54,436 bases of DNA from Subtercola vilae (GCF_004923255.1 NZ_QYRT01000025.1:1-54436); one strand, 5' to 3'; counted from the first letter of the stretch, positions 38,692 to 48,130 are shown. A program made the numbers and translations. The notes: generated by a model from the sequence alone, not told the origin.

Positions 38692-39462
38692 CTACGCCGG
38701 GCCGTTCGCGGTCGCCGTCTCCGTCGCGTCAGGCAGCGGGCCCTGCCCGGCCCGGCGGGCATCCTCGGCCCGCTGGGCGTCGCCGAAGAGTTCGTCGAGA
38801 TCGGCGTCGGGATCAGCGACCAGCCGTTCGGTGGCGGCCGCATGCACGCGCACGCGACCGCTCGCGTCACCACGACGGGCCTCGAGCGGTGCCAGCGCTG
38901 CCGCACCGAGCATCGCGAGAGCGCGGCTCAGGCTGCGCTCGGTCTCGTGAGTACCACGCGCAAGCTGCGAACACAGGTGCTCGGCGAGCTCGGGCTCCTG
39001 CCCCGCGGGCACAACACCGGCCGCCGTGCGCCAGGCGGCTCGTGCCACTCCGTCATCGGGGTCGCGAAGAAGCTCGGGCGTGATCGCCGCCCACCCGGCC
39101 GGGTCACCGATCTTCGACAGCGTGTGCAGCGCCTGGCTGCGCGCCTGCGACTCGTCGGCTCCCACCTCGTAGACCAGGCGCCGAACGGTCGCCGATGACG
39201 GATGCCGCATCAGCGCCCAGGTGAGCATCTCGCGCACGAAGAAATCAGGCTCGACGGCACTACGCCTCACCAGCACATCGACGAACGACGCATCGGGAGT
39301 GGTACCGGCGGCGAGCGCGCCCTGCAGCCTCACCGACGACGACTCGTTCTCGAGCACACGGCGCAACCGGGCTGCAGGGCTGGGCGGCCCAGCATTGCCA
39401 GCACCACCAGCCCCACCAGCACCACCACCAGCCGGGCCAGCCGGGCCGACAGCGTCGCTCAC
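38692..39462 (-). CDS. HEAT-repeat protein
   Basis: 256 residues from GTG. Residues 1-28 are Gly/Ala/Pro-rich. The rest is helical HEAT-type repeats: VRLQGALAAGTTPDASFVDVLVRRSAVEPDFFVREMLTWALMRHPSS, RSQALHTLSKIGDPAGWAAI, VARAAWRTAAGVV, LSRALAMLGAAALAPL. It is probably a protein-binding scaffold. It follows the GNAT gene by 6 nt. Confidence 0.8.
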   Translation of the reverse strand: MSDAVGPAGPAGGGAGGAGGAGNAGPPSPAARLRRVLENESSSVRLQGALAAGTTPDASFVDVLVRRSAVEPDFFVREMLTWALMRHPSSATVRRLVYEVGADESQARSQALHTLSKIGDPAGWAAITPELLRDPDDGVARAAWRTAAGVVPAGQEPELAEHLCSQLARGTHETERSLSRALAMLGAAALAPLEARRGDASGRVRVHAAATERLVADPDADLDELFGDAQRAEDARRAGQGPLPDATETATANGPA

Positions 39463-39468
39463 CCGGCG

Positions 39469-40047
39469 CTACTTCAGGTGCTTCTGCAGCAGCACAGTGC
39501 CGAGCCAACGGTTGAACTTGAAGCCGACCTTGCCGAGGCGGCCCACCTCGACAAAACCGAAGTTCTCGTGCAGCCGGATCGACCCTTCGGCCCCCTTGTC
39601 GACGATGACGGCCAGTACCTCTTTGATGCCCGCGGCCTTGGCCTTCGCGAGCAACTCTTTCAGCAGTACCTTGCCGAGGCCCTTGCCGGTGGCGGCAGGC
39701 CCGAGGTAGATCGAGTCTTCCACCGTTCTGCGGTAGGCCGCCTTCTGCTTCCACGGCGACACATACGCGAACCCGATGACCTGCCCACTCGCCCCCACCG
39801 CAACGATGAAGGGCATGTCGAGCTTGCTGACCCACTCGAACTTCGTCTTCCACTCGGCCAGCGTCATGGCATCTTCGTCGAAGGTGACCACGCTGTTGGC
39901 CACGTAGTGGTTGTAGATCTCCCGCACGTAGGGCATGTCGGCCGCCACGGCATCTCTGATCGTGTACTCGAAGGTCTCTTCCGGCGGGGCCGGCGGGCGC
40001 AGGTTCGCCGGCAGTTTGCGTCGGGGCTGGTATTCCTCTTCAAGCAT
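39469..40047 (-). CDS. GNAT acetyltransferase, phosphinothricin-acetyltransferase-like
   Basis: 192 residues. YTIRDAVAADMPYVREIYNHYVANSVVTFDED is the phosphinothricin/methionine-sulfoximine acetyltransferase opening; the acetyl-CoA loop is YLGPAATGKGLGKVLLKELLAKA, and RLHENFGFVEVGRLGKVGFKF closes the fold. The actual substrate is unknown. The ATG at 40047 was used; the upstream frame overlaps ung. Confidence 0.88.
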   Translation of the reverse strand: MLEEEYQPRRKLPANLRPPAPPEETFEYTIRDAVAADMPYVREIYNHYVANSVVTFDEDAMTLAEWKTKFEWVSKLDMPFIVAVGASGQVIGFAYVSPWKQKAAYRRTVEDSIYLGPAATGKGLGKVLLKELLAKAKAAGIKEVLAVIVDKGAEGSIRLHENFGFVEVGRLGKVGFKFNRWLGTVLLQKHLK

Positions 40048-40057
40048 GAAATCAAGC

Positions 40058-40759
40058 CTAATCGTGTTGGAGCACGTTCCACTCGATCGGCGCACTGCCC
40101 TGCACCGCAAGGGCCGCGTTTGCGCGGCTGAATGGTTTCGAACCGAAGAAGCCGCGGCTCGCCGACAACGGGCTCGGATGCGCCGACTCGATGACCGGCA
40201 CCGACCCGAACCACGGCGCGAGGGTCGCCGCGTCACGCCCCCACAGAATGGCGACCAAGGCAGTGTTGCGCGCCACGACGGTCTTGATCGCGAGTTCAGT
40301 GACCGCCTCCCAGCCCTTCTTGCGGTGCGACCCAGCGACGCCCGGCTGAACGGTGAGCACGCGGTTCAGCAGCATGACCCCGTGTTCAGCCCAGCCTGTG
40401 AGGTCGCCGTGGGGCGCAGGGGCGATGCCCAGATCATCCTGAAGCTCCCGGTAGATGTTGCTGAGGCTTCGGGGCAGCGGTCTGACGTCACGTGAGGTGG
40501 CGAATGACAGGCCGATCGGATGCCCGGGGGTCGGGTAGGGGTCTTGCCCCACGATCAGCACGCGAACGTCGGCCAGCGGGTAGCGAAAGGCCCGCAGCAC
40601 GTCGCCCCCTGCCGGCAGGTAGCCCCGCCCGCTCGCGGTCTCTTCGCGCAGAAACTCACCCATCGACCGAATGGTGTCGGCGACGGGTTCGAGCGCTTCG
40701 GCCCATCCCGCGTCGATCTGGCCCTCGGCCGCCAGCTGGGTGAGCGTCTTCGCGTTCAG
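40058..40759 (-). CDS. ung: Uracil-DNA glycosylase, apparent CTG start
   Basis: 233 residues. Removes uracil from DNA. Motif [22 protein letters not shown], the ERxL-like region, and [21 protein letters not shown] are diagnostic. The first ATG in frame (40663) would lose ~32 conserved-looking residues ([30 protein letters not shown]). Extending upstream, the frame reaches a CTG at 40759, which overlaps the stop of the previous gene as CTGA, the position and layout of a coupled start. I place the start there. Confidence 0.9.
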   Translation of the reverse strand: MNAKTLTQLAAEGQIDAGWAEALEPVADTIRSMGEFLREETASGRGYLPAGGDVLRAFRYPLADVRVLIVGQDPYPTPGHPIGLSFATSRDVRPLPRSLSNIYRELQDDLGIAPAPHGDLTGWAEHGVMLLNRVLTVQPGVAGSHRKKGWEAVTELAIKTVVARNTALVAILWGRDAATLAPWFGSVPVIESAHPSPLSASRGFFGSKPFSRANAALAVQGSAPIEWNVLQHD

Positions 40760-41481
40760 CTCGCGCCCATCGTGGCCACGCGAACCCCGCCGTTCTCACT
40801 GGTGACGGTCCAGACGCTGCCGCGCCCGACGACCCGCAGCGGGCCCTCGCCGATAATGAGTGCCGTGTGCTCGTCGATGGCGATGCCGCTTTCTACGAGG
40901 CCAGCCTCGGTAGCAGCCACCAGGCGAGACAGCGTTCCCCACTGGGCCGCGTGCACCTCGACAGCGAGGTCGATCAGCCCGATACCCTCACCGATGCTCA
41001 CCTCGTCGAGGTCTTCGGCTGCCTCGCTCGGCGAGACTTCGACGTCGCCGATCTTCCAGCCTCCGATGAGCGCGCGGTCGGAGGCGATGGCCGCCCCGGC
41101 CGAGAACCCGAGATAGGGCACTCCGCCGGAGATCTGCCGGCGGATCTCGCCGAACGCCGGCTCGATGCTGTCGCGGTAGGCGGGGGTCAGCCCGCCCCAC
41201 ACCAGAATGCCGTCGACATCGGCGAGCAGGGCGGCGTTGATCGGCGCGCCTTCGGTGGCGAGAATGGCAACCGGCACCAGTTCTGCCACCAGCTGCAGCG
41301 CCGCCGCGACGGCCGCGAACTTCTCCGGGCCGTCTCCGTCGCGAACGAGAACCAGCGCGACACGCGGGCCCTCGAGGCGCCCGGCCTGCAACGCACGCTC
41401 GGCTGCCTCAGAGAGAAACTCCCGGTAGACGTCTCCGTCGTCTTCAGGCGGCCAGCCGCCACCCACCAGATGGATGCCCAT
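40756..41481 (-). CDS. S51 peptidase / cyanophycinase-like protein
   Basis: 241 residues. Type-1 glutamine-amidotransferase-like fold with GGGWPPEDD at the N-terminus, [15 protein letters not shown] and the nucleophile elbow [20 protein letters not shown] (Ser). Members include peptidase E (Asp-dipeptidase) and cyanophycinase; there is no cyanophycin synthetase here, so a peptidase role is more likely. The ATG shares a base with the phosphoribosyltransferase stop (TGATG). It ends overlapping ung. Confidence 0.82.
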   Translation of the reverse strand: MGIHLVGGGWPPEDDGDVYREFLSEAAERALQAGRLEGPRVALVLVRDGDGPEKFAAVAAALQLVAELVPVAILATEGAPINAALLADVDGILVWGGLTPAYRDSIEPAFGEIRRQISGGVPYLGFSAGAAIASDRALIGGWKIGDVEVSPSEAAEDLDEVSIGEGIGLIDLAVEVHAAQWGTLSRLVAATEAGLVESGIAIDEHTALIIGEGPLRVVGRGSVWTVTSENGGVRVATMGAS

Positions 41482-41999
41482 CAGACGCTCACCGGCGGGT
41501 GAGCCGACCACGGAAAGACGATCCAGCGATCGGTCTTCTTCCAGTAGAAGTCGGGCTCGATCACCGATCGCGGCTTCGCGTACAGCGTGGCGCTCTTCAC
41601 CGTGACACCGATCTTCGTCAGCATGTCGACGACGAGCGCGAGGGTTCGGCCCGAGTCGGCAACGTCATCGACGAGCAGGATGTTCTTGCCGATCAGCGCG
41701 GTGTTGTCGAGCATCGGCGGCAGAATGACCGGCTCGGGCAACGTGGTCTCGATGTCGGAGTAGAACTCCACGTTCAGGCTGCCGCAGCTCTTGGTGCCGG
41801 TGGCGTAGGCGAGCGCCCCGGCCGGCAGCAGGCCGCCGCGGGCGATGGCGATCACGAAGTCGGGCACGAACCCGCTCTCGAGCACGCTCGTGGCGAGCAC
41901 CCGGGATGCCTCACCGAACTCGAGCCAGCCCAGCACCTCCCGCTCGGGCGCCTGTGGTTCGCCGGTGACACGTACGGGTGTTTCAGTGCTTTCAGCCAT
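41481..41999 (-). CDS. Phosphoribosyltransferase
   Basis: 172 residues. The PRPP-binding loop is ILLVDDVADSGRTLALV; FVIAIARGGLLPAGALAYATG and SLNVEFYSDIE are the purine-type pattern, close to xanthine/hypoxanthine enzymes. It salvages a base by attaching ribose-5-phosphate; the base cannot be fixed. First gene of the six-gene operon. Confidence 0.85.
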   Translation of the reverse strand: MAESTETPVRVTGEPQAPEREVLGWLEFGEASRVLATSVLESGFVPDFVIAIARGGLLPAGALAYATGTKSCGSLNVEFYSDIETTLPEPVILPPMLDNTALIGKNILLVDDVADSGRTLALVVDMLTKIGVTVKSATLYAKPRSVIEPDFYWKKTDRWIVFPWSAHPPVSV

Positions 42000-42031
42000 T
42001 GTTCAACGGTACCGGTATCTCGGCTGCCCGT

Positions 42032-42829
42032 TCAGCCCTCTTTGACGGCCAGCGGCCCGCGGTGCACCTTGTAGGCCGCAGACTGCGCCACCGGCTTGAT
42101 GACCACGAGGTCGAGGCTGATGTGCGGCGCCAGTTCGACCATGGTGCGGATGGTCGCGCCCACGTCGCCGGCACTCAACGGGTTCGGCACGCTGGCGTAC
42201 ACCGCGTCGGCCCTCGCCTTGTCTCCCTTGAAACGCACCAGCGAGAACTCCTCGGTGTGCACCATTCCAGGAGCGATCTCGAGCACGCGGATGGGTTCGC
42301 CGCTCAGCTCGAGGCGCAGCACGTCGATCATCGACGACACCGCGAACTTGGCCGCGTTGTATCCGCCGCCGCCCTCGTACGCGATGTGGCCCGCGATCGA
42401 CGACACAGTGAGGATGTCGGCGACCGCCTCGCCCGTCGGGGCGCCCGCGACCGAGGCGCGCAGCAGTGGCAGAAGAGCAGACACCACTCGCTTCACGGCG
42501 AGCACGTTGATCTCGTACATCCACGCCCAGTCATCGACCGAGCCGTGCTCGACCGAATCGAGGCCGGCCGCTCCCCCGGCATTGTTGATGAGGGTGCTGA
42601 CACCACCCGTCTCGGCGAGGTGCGTGGCCAGGGCATCCACGTCGGTCTGTTCTGTGAGATCGGCAACGAAATAGGTCGCGCCGGTCTCGTCGGCGAGCGC
42701 CTTCAGACGGTCTTCGCGCCGGGCAACAGCCACGACATCCCAGTCGTGCTCACGGAGCGCACGCACGGTGGCTGCCCCGATTCCCGAGCTGGCTCCGGTG
42801 ACGACGGCACGACGAATGGTGTTTGCCAA
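42032..42829 (-). CDS. Short-chain dehydrogenase/reductase
   Basis: 265 residues from TTG. TGASSGIGAATVRAL (cofactor), NNAGGAAGLD, Ser in LTVSSIAGHIA and YNAAK (Tyr and Lys) are all present. Close in type to serine/3-hydroxy acid dehydrogenases (YdfG-like), including the PGMVHTEEFSLVRFKGD block. NADP-type arginine loop (VARREDRLKAL) suggests NADPH. Confidence 0.9.
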   Translation of the reverse strand: MANTIRRAVVTGASSGIGAATVRALREHDWDVVAVARREDRLKALADETGATYFVADLTEQTDVDALATHLAETGGVSTLINNAGGAAGLDSVEHGSVDDWAWMYEINVLAVKRVVSALLPLLRASVAGAPTGEAVADILTVSSIAGHIAYEGGGGYNAAKFAVSSMIDVLRLELSGEPIRVLEIAPGMVHTEEFSLVRFKGDKARADAVYASVPNPLSAGDVGATIRTMVELAPHISLDLVVIKPVAQSAAYKVHRGPLAVKEG

Positions 42830-42910
42830 GGCTTGCTGCTTTCTTCAGTGGTTTCGGTGTGGTTACAACGGTATCCGCAATAACATTTCGTTCTCGTTAC
42901 CCCGTGTTGC

Positions 42911-42961
42911 GAGCCTCGTTGACCTTGCTGGGCGCGCTATCTACTGTTACCACTGAGGCTC
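42911..42961 (+). promoter_or_regulatory. metY upstream region with inverted repeat and promoter-like hexamers
   Basis: GAGCCTC (42911-42917) and GAGGCTC (42955-42961) form a 7-bp inverted repeat around 37 bases. Inside are TTGACC (42919-42924) and TACTGT (42942-42947), 17 bases apart, resembling -35 and -10. No S-box riboswitch fold was seen. It may be a regulator site for methionine control. Confidence 0.35.
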
Positions 42962-42985
42962 CACCCACAAGCTAAGGAATCAACG

Positions 42986-44311
42986 ATGACCGACAACTCC
43001 GCCGATTGGCAGTTCGAGACCAAGCAGATCCACTCGGGTGCCGCGCCCGACCCCGTCACCAACGCCCGTGCGACGCCGATCTACCAGACGACGTCGTACG
43101 TCTTCAACAACGCGGAGCACGCGAAGAACCTGTTCGCGCTGGCCGAATTCGGCAACATCTACACGCGTATTCAGAACCCCACCCAGAACGTTGTCGAAGA
43201 GCGCGTCGCGGCTCTCGAAGGCGGAACAGCAGCGCTGCTGGTCGCCTCGGGCCAGGCGGCGGAGACCTTCGCCGTGCTGAACATCGCCCAGGCCGGTGAC
43301 CACATCGTGTCGAGCGCGTCGATCTACGGCGGCACCTACAACCTCTTCAAGTACACCCTCGCGAAGCTCGGTATCGAGACCACGTTCGTGGAGAACCAAG
43401 ACGATGCTGACGAGTGGCAGCGCGCCGTTCGCCCGAACACCAAGCTGTTCTTCGCCGAGACCATCGGCAACCCGAAGATCAACATTCTCGACATTCGCCT
43501 CGTCGCCGATGTGGCGCACGAGAACGGCGTGCCGCTGATCGTCGACAACACGATTGCGACCCCGTACCTGATTCGCCCGTTCGAGCACGGCGCCGACATC
43601 GTGGTGCACTCGGCCACGAAGTTTCTGGGCGGCCACGGCACTGTCATCGGCGGCATCATCGTCGACGGCGGCCGGTTCAAGTGGAGTGAGAACTCGGAGA
43701 AGTTCCCGGGTCTCACCACTCCCGACCCGTCGTATCACGGCGTCACGTACACCGAGGCACTGGGCGACGGCATCGCGTACATCATCAAGGCCCGCGTGCA
43801 GTTGCTGCGCGACCTCGGCGCATCCATCGCCCCCGCCAGTGCATGGCAGCTCATCCAGGGCATCGAGACGCTGAGCCTGCGCATCGAGCGCCATGTTCAG
43901 AACGCCCAGGAGGTCGCCGAGTGGCTTGACAACCACGACGACGTCGCCACCGTGTACTACGCCGGCCTGCCGACGAGCCCCTGGTACGAGGCGGCCAACC
44001 GCTACGCACCCAAGGGTGTCGGTGCGGTGCTGTCGTTCGAGCTGAAGGGCGGGGTGGATGCCGGGCGTGCGCTGGTCAACACACTCAGCCTGTTCTCCCA
44101 CCTCGCCAACATCGGAGACGTTCGCAGCCTCGTGATTCACCCCGCCTCCACCACCCACTCGCAGCTCACCCCCGAGCAGCAGCTGACCTCCGGCGTCACG
44201 CCCGGGCTCGTTCGTCTGTCGGTGGGGCTTGAGAACATCGCCGACATCAAGGCCGACCTCGCGGCCGGCCTTGATGCAGCGCGAGAGGTCGCGCGCGCCA
44301 ACGCAGCGTAG
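42986..44311 (+). CDS. metY: O-acetylhomoserine sulfhydrylase
   Basis: 441 residues, Cys/Met-metabolism PLP enzyme. It makes homocysteine from O-acetylhomoserine and sulfide. The opening WQFETKQIHSGAAPDPVTNARATPIYQTTSYVF, the glycine loop SGQAAETFAVL, and the PLP lysine in VVHSATKFLGGHGTVIGG are characteristic. AAGGA precedes the ATG. Followed by metX after 70 nt, so product of MetX (O-acetylhomoserine) is used by MetY. Confidence 0.96.
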   Translation: MTDNSADWQFETKQIHSGAAPDPVTNARATPIYQTTSYVFNNAEHAKNLFALAEFGNIYTRIQNPTQNVVEERVAALEGGTAALLVASGQAAETFAVLNIAQAGDHIVSSASIYGGTYNLFKYTLAKLGIETTFVENQDDADEWQRAVRPNTKLFFAETIGNPKINILDIRLVADVAHENGVPLIVDNTIATPYLIRPFEHGADIVVHSATKFLGGHGTVIGGIIVDGGRFKWSENSEKFPGLTTPDPSYHGVTYTEALGDGIAYIIKARVQLLRDLGASIAPASAWQLIQGIETLSLRIERHVQNAQEVAEWLDNHDDVATVYYAGLPTSPWYEAANRYAPKGVGAVLSFELKGGVDAGRALVNTLSLFSHLANIGDVRSLVIHPASTTHSQLTPEQQLTSGVTPGLVRLSVGLENIADIKADLAAGLDAAREVARANAA

Positions 44312-44381
44312 AGCGCCCACGACGTCGGTCGCGCGTAACACTGTCGAGCAGCCGCCAGAAGTTCGTCAGAATAGAAGAACA

Positions 44382-45587
44382 ATGGACTGGCAGATATCTG
44401 AAGACACCGTTCCGAGCGATTTCATCACCGACGCGCAGATTCGGTCGATCCTCGGCAAGCCGAAAGCGACCGGCGCCTGGCGCGACGGCGACCCCGTGGG
44501 CAATCGCCAGTTCGCCCACATCGGCGACCTCACCTTCGAAAACGGAGGCCAGGTCGCCGATGTGCGTCTCGCCTACGAGACCTTCGGCACTCTGAACGAA
44601 CAAGGCGACAACGCGATACTGGTGGCGCACGCCCTGACGGGCGACTCCCACGTCGCGGGGCTGGCGGGGCCCGGGCATCCGACAGCCGGCTGGTGGAGCC
44701 CGCTCGTCGGGCCCGGGCTCGCGCTCGACACCGACCGCTACTACGTTGTTGCTCCGAACATGCTCGGCAGCTGCCAGGGCTCCACCGGGCCGGCCTCGGT
44801 GGCTCCCGACGGGCAGGAGTGGGGGGCGCGATTCCCCTTCACCAGCATTCGAGACCAGGTTCAGGCGCAACACCGCCTGATGGGCACCCTCGGCATCGAG
44901 AAGTGGGCCGCCATTGTGGGCGGGTCGATGGGCGGCATGCAGGTACTCGAATGGGGAGTCGAGCATCCGGGAGCCGCCGAACGACTGGCCATCATTGCAG
45001 CCCCGGCCATCTCGAGCGCCGACCAGATTGCGCTCAACTCGGTTCAGATCGAGGCGATTCGCGCCGACCCGCTTTTTCGCCACGGCGACTACTACGACGC
45101 GAAGATCGGCGAGGGCCCCCATTCGGGGCTTGCGTTGGCCCGACGCATGGCTCTGCTCAACTACCGCAGCCACACCGAGCTGAATGACCGGTTCGAACGC
45201 AGCTGGCAGAGCGGAATCAGCCCGCTCGGCAGCGGCGGCCGCTTCGCCGTGGAGTCGTACCTCGATTTTCACGGCAACAAGTTCACCCGGCGCTTCGACG
45301 CCAACAGCTACATCACGCTGGTCGAAGCGATGAATTCGCACGACGTCGGTCGTGGTCGCGGCGGCATCGTCGAAGCGCTGCGGCGGGTCACGGCCAAGAC
45401 ACTGATCGTCGGTATCGACAGCGATCGCCTGTTTCCGGTGCCCGACCAGCAGCTGATCGCCCTGCACGCTCCCGGCAACATCGATGGCACCGAGGCCTCC
45501 GTCATCAGCTCACGGTTCGGGCACGACGGCTTCCTCATCGAATACGACACGGTGGGCCGCGAGATACGGCGACTGTTCGCCGCATAG
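44382..45587 (+). CDS. metX: Homoserine O-acetyltransferase
   Basis: 401 residues, alpha/beta-hydrolase fold. It acetylates homoserine. The nucleophile elbow is VGGSMGGMQVLEW (Ser), with Asp in VGIDSDRLFP and His in FGHDGFLIE; ALTGDSHVAG, PNMLGSCQGSTGPAS and RFPFTSIRDQVQAQ are typical. Start ATG at 44382; the long frame overlaps metY. Together with hom in the lysine/threonine cluster it completes the direct-sulfhydrylation route to methionine. Confidence 0.96.
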   Translation: MDWQISEDTVPSDFITDAQIRSILGKPKATGAWRDGDPVGNRQFAHIGDLTFENGGQVADVRLAYETFGTLNEQGDNAILVAHALTGDSHVAGLAGPGHPTAGWWSPLVGPGLALDTDRYYVVAPNMLGSCQGSTGPASVAPDGQEWGARFPFTSIRDQVQAQHRLMGTLGIEKWAAIVGGSMGGMQVLEWGVEHPGAAERLAIIAAPAISSADQIALNSVQIEAIRADPLFRHGDYYDAKIGEGPHSGLALARRMALLNYRSHTELNDRFERSWQSGISPLGSGGRFAVESYLDFHGNKFTRRFDANSYITLVEAMNSHDVGRGRGGIVEALRRVTAKTLIVGIDSDRLFPVPDQQLIALHAPGNIDGTEASVISSRFGHDGFLIEYDTVGREIRRLFAA

Positions 45588-45640
45588 GCCCCCACCTCAG
45601 GGCCGGCTCAGCTTTAGCTCAGGATTGGCTCAGGGAGCCA

Positions 45641-45659
45641 GACCCCTCTCTTGAGGGTC
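45641..45659 (+). terminator. Possible hairpin after metX
   Basis: GACCC (45641-45645) and GGGTC (45655-45659) can pair, with the neighbouring TC/GA pairs extending the stem past one bulged C. There is no T-run, so termination is uncertain. The region 45588-45684 also has three GCTCAG elements. Confidence 0.3.
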
Positions 45660-45684
45660 ACTCCTTGCCGTTAGCATCAGCAGT

Positions 45685-46830
45685 GTGAAGAGGCACATCG
45701 AACCGCTGCTCCGCACAGCGGCCTGGCTGGAAGGCGCGGTTTTCACCGTGTCGTCTCTGGCGTGCTTCGCGATCTCCGGTGACATCCCCCTCTTCGCACT
45801 CGTCAGCGTTATTCCGCTCTACTTCGTGATGCTGGTGAGCTACTTCATGATGGGCCGCTCGTCGGCGGTGCTCTGGCTCATTGTCACGACCGTCGTGGGT
45901 TTCAGCATCAGTGCACTGCTCAGCCTCGCCATAACGGCGAACCCGTCGAACATCGGTGCCCTGCTCCTGCTGTGCGGCGGCGGCATCGGTGCCATGGCCA
46001 TCGTGCTGCAGAGCTCCCGCGCCGGGCGGTACTACCTCGTGGCCATCTTCGTGCTCAACATAGTCATCACCCTGCCGGCGATGAGCGTCGATGGCGCCGC
46101 CCAGGCCCTCACCATCTTCATCGTCAGCTGGTCGGTCAACGTCACGGTGGGCATCTGGATCACCGACAGCGTGCGCCGAGCCCGCAACCGCATCGCCCGC
46201 CTCGGCACGGCGCATCAGGCCGAACGCAGCGCCAGCGAGCTCGAGGCGCAGCGCCGGCAGAGCGCCCGGCTGCTGCACGACACAGTTCTGGCGACGCTCA
46301 CGCTGCTGGCGCACTCCGGTGTGGGGGCAGATCCGGATGCCCTGCGGGTGCAGGCCGGTGAAGACGCCGTTCTGCTGCGGCAGTTGCGACTCGGTGAGAC
46401 GCCGTCGCCCCGCTCGTCTGGCGGCTACACGATGCAACCCGATGAGGTCGCCGTGGTGGGGCAGAGCATCCGGTCGCTGCAGCAACGTTTTCAACGACGG
46501 GGTCTCACCGTGCACTGGCACGGCGACGGCGACATCACCCTGCCGCAGACGGTTCGGAGTGCCTTTCTGCTCTCGCTCGGCGAATGCCTCGAGAACGTGC
46601 GGCGGCACTCGGGCGTCGACTCGGCCGATGTGACGATCTCGCAAGACGCGGCCGGTGTGCGTGCGATGGTCACCGATTCGGGTGTGGGGTTCGATACCGA
46701 CGACGTCGAACGTGGCCGCCTCGGTATTGCGGAGTCGGTGGTCGCGCGCATCAGAGACGTGGGTGGCAACGCGCGCATCTTCTCGGCGCCCGGCGCAGGT
46801 ACCACCGTTGTTCTCGAGGTGCCGCGATGA
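45685..46830 (+). CDS. Sensor histidine kinase, HisKA_3-like
   Basis: 381 residues. Five or six membrane helices (about 10-165) with no recognised sensor domain. The phosphoacceptor is in QSARLLHDTVLATLTLLAH; the ATP-binding domain has LGECLENVRRHSG (N box), DSGVGFDTDDVERGRLGIAESV (G box 1) and SAPGAGTTVVLEVP (G box 2). Start GTG at 45685. Its stop overlaps the next start (ATGA). It forms a set with a kinase-like membrane protein and a NarL-type regulator. Confidence 0.9.
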   Translation: MKRHIEPLLRTAAWLEGAVFTVSSLACFAISGDIPLFALVSVIPLYFVMLVSYFMMGRSSAVLWLIVTTVVGFSISALLSLAITANPSNIGALLLLCGGGIGAMAIVLQSSRAGRYYLVAIFVLNIVITLPAMSVDGAAQALTIFIVSWSVNVTVGIWITDSVRRARNRIARLGTAHQAERSASELEAQRRQSARLLHDTVLATLTLLAHSGVGADPDALRVQAGEDAVLLRQLRLGETPSPRSSGGYTMQPDEVAVVGQSIRSLQQRFQRRGLTVHWHGDGDITLPQTVRSAFLLSLGECLENVRRHSGVDSADVTISQDAAGVRAMVTDSGVGFDTDDVERGRLGIAESVVARIRDVGGNARIFSAPGAGTTVVLEVPR

Positions 46831-48104
46831 CGATCGCACCGAAGGCCCCGATGCCGGGTACGGCACGGGCCGACACCGAGGAGCCGGGCAACGGCCTGCT
46901 GACCCGCCTGGTGCGGGCGCGCACACTCGGCCCCGAAGCACTCGAAGCGCTGCGAAACGACGTGGCGTCAGACTCGCGAATCGGAATCGGCTACCTCGGA
47001 ATCGGCGCGATCGTCGCGGCCACCATTCTGAGTGTGCGCGGCCTCGCCATCTTCATCATCAACTGGAATGCCTACGACTCCCCCTGGCTGACCCTTGCGG
47101 CGTGGATCGTCGTGGCGCTCACCATGACCGGTGCGTGCCTGTTGGCCAGCTCACGCGGCAGCCGACTGCCCACACCGGCGTTCGTCGCCGTGCTCGGCCT
47201 GCTCGCCGCGGCGGTGGTCGCCGACCTCATCTCGTCAGACGGTTTCTCACCGAGTACGCCCGAGGTCACCGTGATCGTGGGCGCCGGCGCAACGCTGCTC
47301 GCGCTCGTGGCCTATCGCCCCCTCAACCAGCTGATTCTGGCCACCCTGCTGCTTGCCGCTTTTCTGCTGGCCGTGGCCATCAGCGGCATCAGCCAGTTGC
47401 CAGACACGGCCCGCCCGCAGATCGAGGTGATCGTGGTGGCCATCGCCCCCACGCTCATCGGCATTCTCATCGTGAAGGCCTTCAGCCGGTTCATCGAGCG
47501 CGAGCTCGACCGTACCCTCATCTCTTCGACCATCTCATCGCCGCACTTCGCGGTGGGCATTCTCGGCAGCGACGAGCTCGCCCGGCTCGACCAGCGCGCC
47601 GAAGAACTGCTCTCCGATGTCGCCACCGGCCGCCTCTCGCTGCCGCTGAACGCAGAACAGTCAGCCGCAGCAGCCACTCTGGCGAACGACCTGAGACTGC
47701 AGCTCGTCGCGGGTCGGCGGCAGACCTGGCTGCAACACGCCATCGACGATTCCGACGTTCTGCGGCCCACCGTCGCCCTGTTCGACAGCACCGGTCTCGC
47801 CGGCTACCTCGAACCCGAGCAGCGTGAGGGCCTGCTGTCAGCGGTCTGGCTGATGGCTGCATCGGCGGCGCGTCTTGCTCCGGCCATCACCATCACCGTC
47901 GGCCCGCAGGCCGCCCCACCTCTTCCCAGTTCGAGCGCCACCATGGCGTTTCCCATCGACATTGCGATCGATGGCATTGCGCGTCGGCGCATCGACACCA
48001 CCATCTGGGGAGCACTCGACCGCGTGGGCCAACATTCAGAGAGCGGTAGGCACGGTTCGTTGCGAATCGTCATCTCTGTGCACGTCGATACTCCCGAGTC
48101 ATAG
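46827..48104 (+). CDS. Membrane protein, putative kinase-like partner without catalytic motifs
   Basis: 425 residues. Six or seven membrane helices (about residues 50-225), then a cytoplasmic region: AFSRFIERELDRTLISSTISSPHFAVG, LDQRAEELLSDVATGRLSLPL, DLRLQLVAGRRQTWLQHAI and a final segment ending WGALDRVGQHSESGRHGSLRIVISVHV. The overall shape and the final helix-strand arrangement resemble a histidine kinase whose ATPase domain has decayed: there is no H-box His and no N or G box. It overlaps the kinase stop and lies 26 nt before the regulator. Function unknown; a regulator or co-sensor of the kinase is an inference. Confidence 0.7.
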   Translation: MTIAPKAPMPGTARADTEEPGNGLLTRLVRARTLGPEALEALRNDVASDSRIGIGYLGIGAIVAATILSVRGLAIFIINWNAYDSPWLTLAAWIVVALTMTGACLLASSRGSRLPTPAFVAVLGLLAAAVVADLISSDGFSPSTPEVTVIVGAGATLLALVAYRPLNQLILATLLLAAFLLAVAISGISQLPDTARPQIEVIVVAIAPTLIGILIVKAFSRFIERELDRTLISSTISSPHFAVGILGSDELARLDQRAEELLSDVATGRLSLPLNAEQSAAAATLANDLRLQLVAGRRQTWLQHAIDDSDVLRPTVALFDSTGLAGYLEPEQREGLLSAVWLMAASAARLAPAITITVGPQAAPPLPSSSATMAFPIDIAIDGIARRRIDTTIWGALDRVGQHSESGRHGSLRIVISVHVDTPES

Positions 48105-48130
48105 AATCACCACCTCAGAAGGGCCTCACC

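Noticed and set aside
42830-42985. SAM riboswitch before metY
   Set aside because: No kink-turn or P1-P4 arrangement could be drawn; only a simple inverted repeat is present.
42980-44341. 453-codon minus-strand frame opposite metY
   Set aside because: Antisense shadow; metY is unmistakable on the plus strand.
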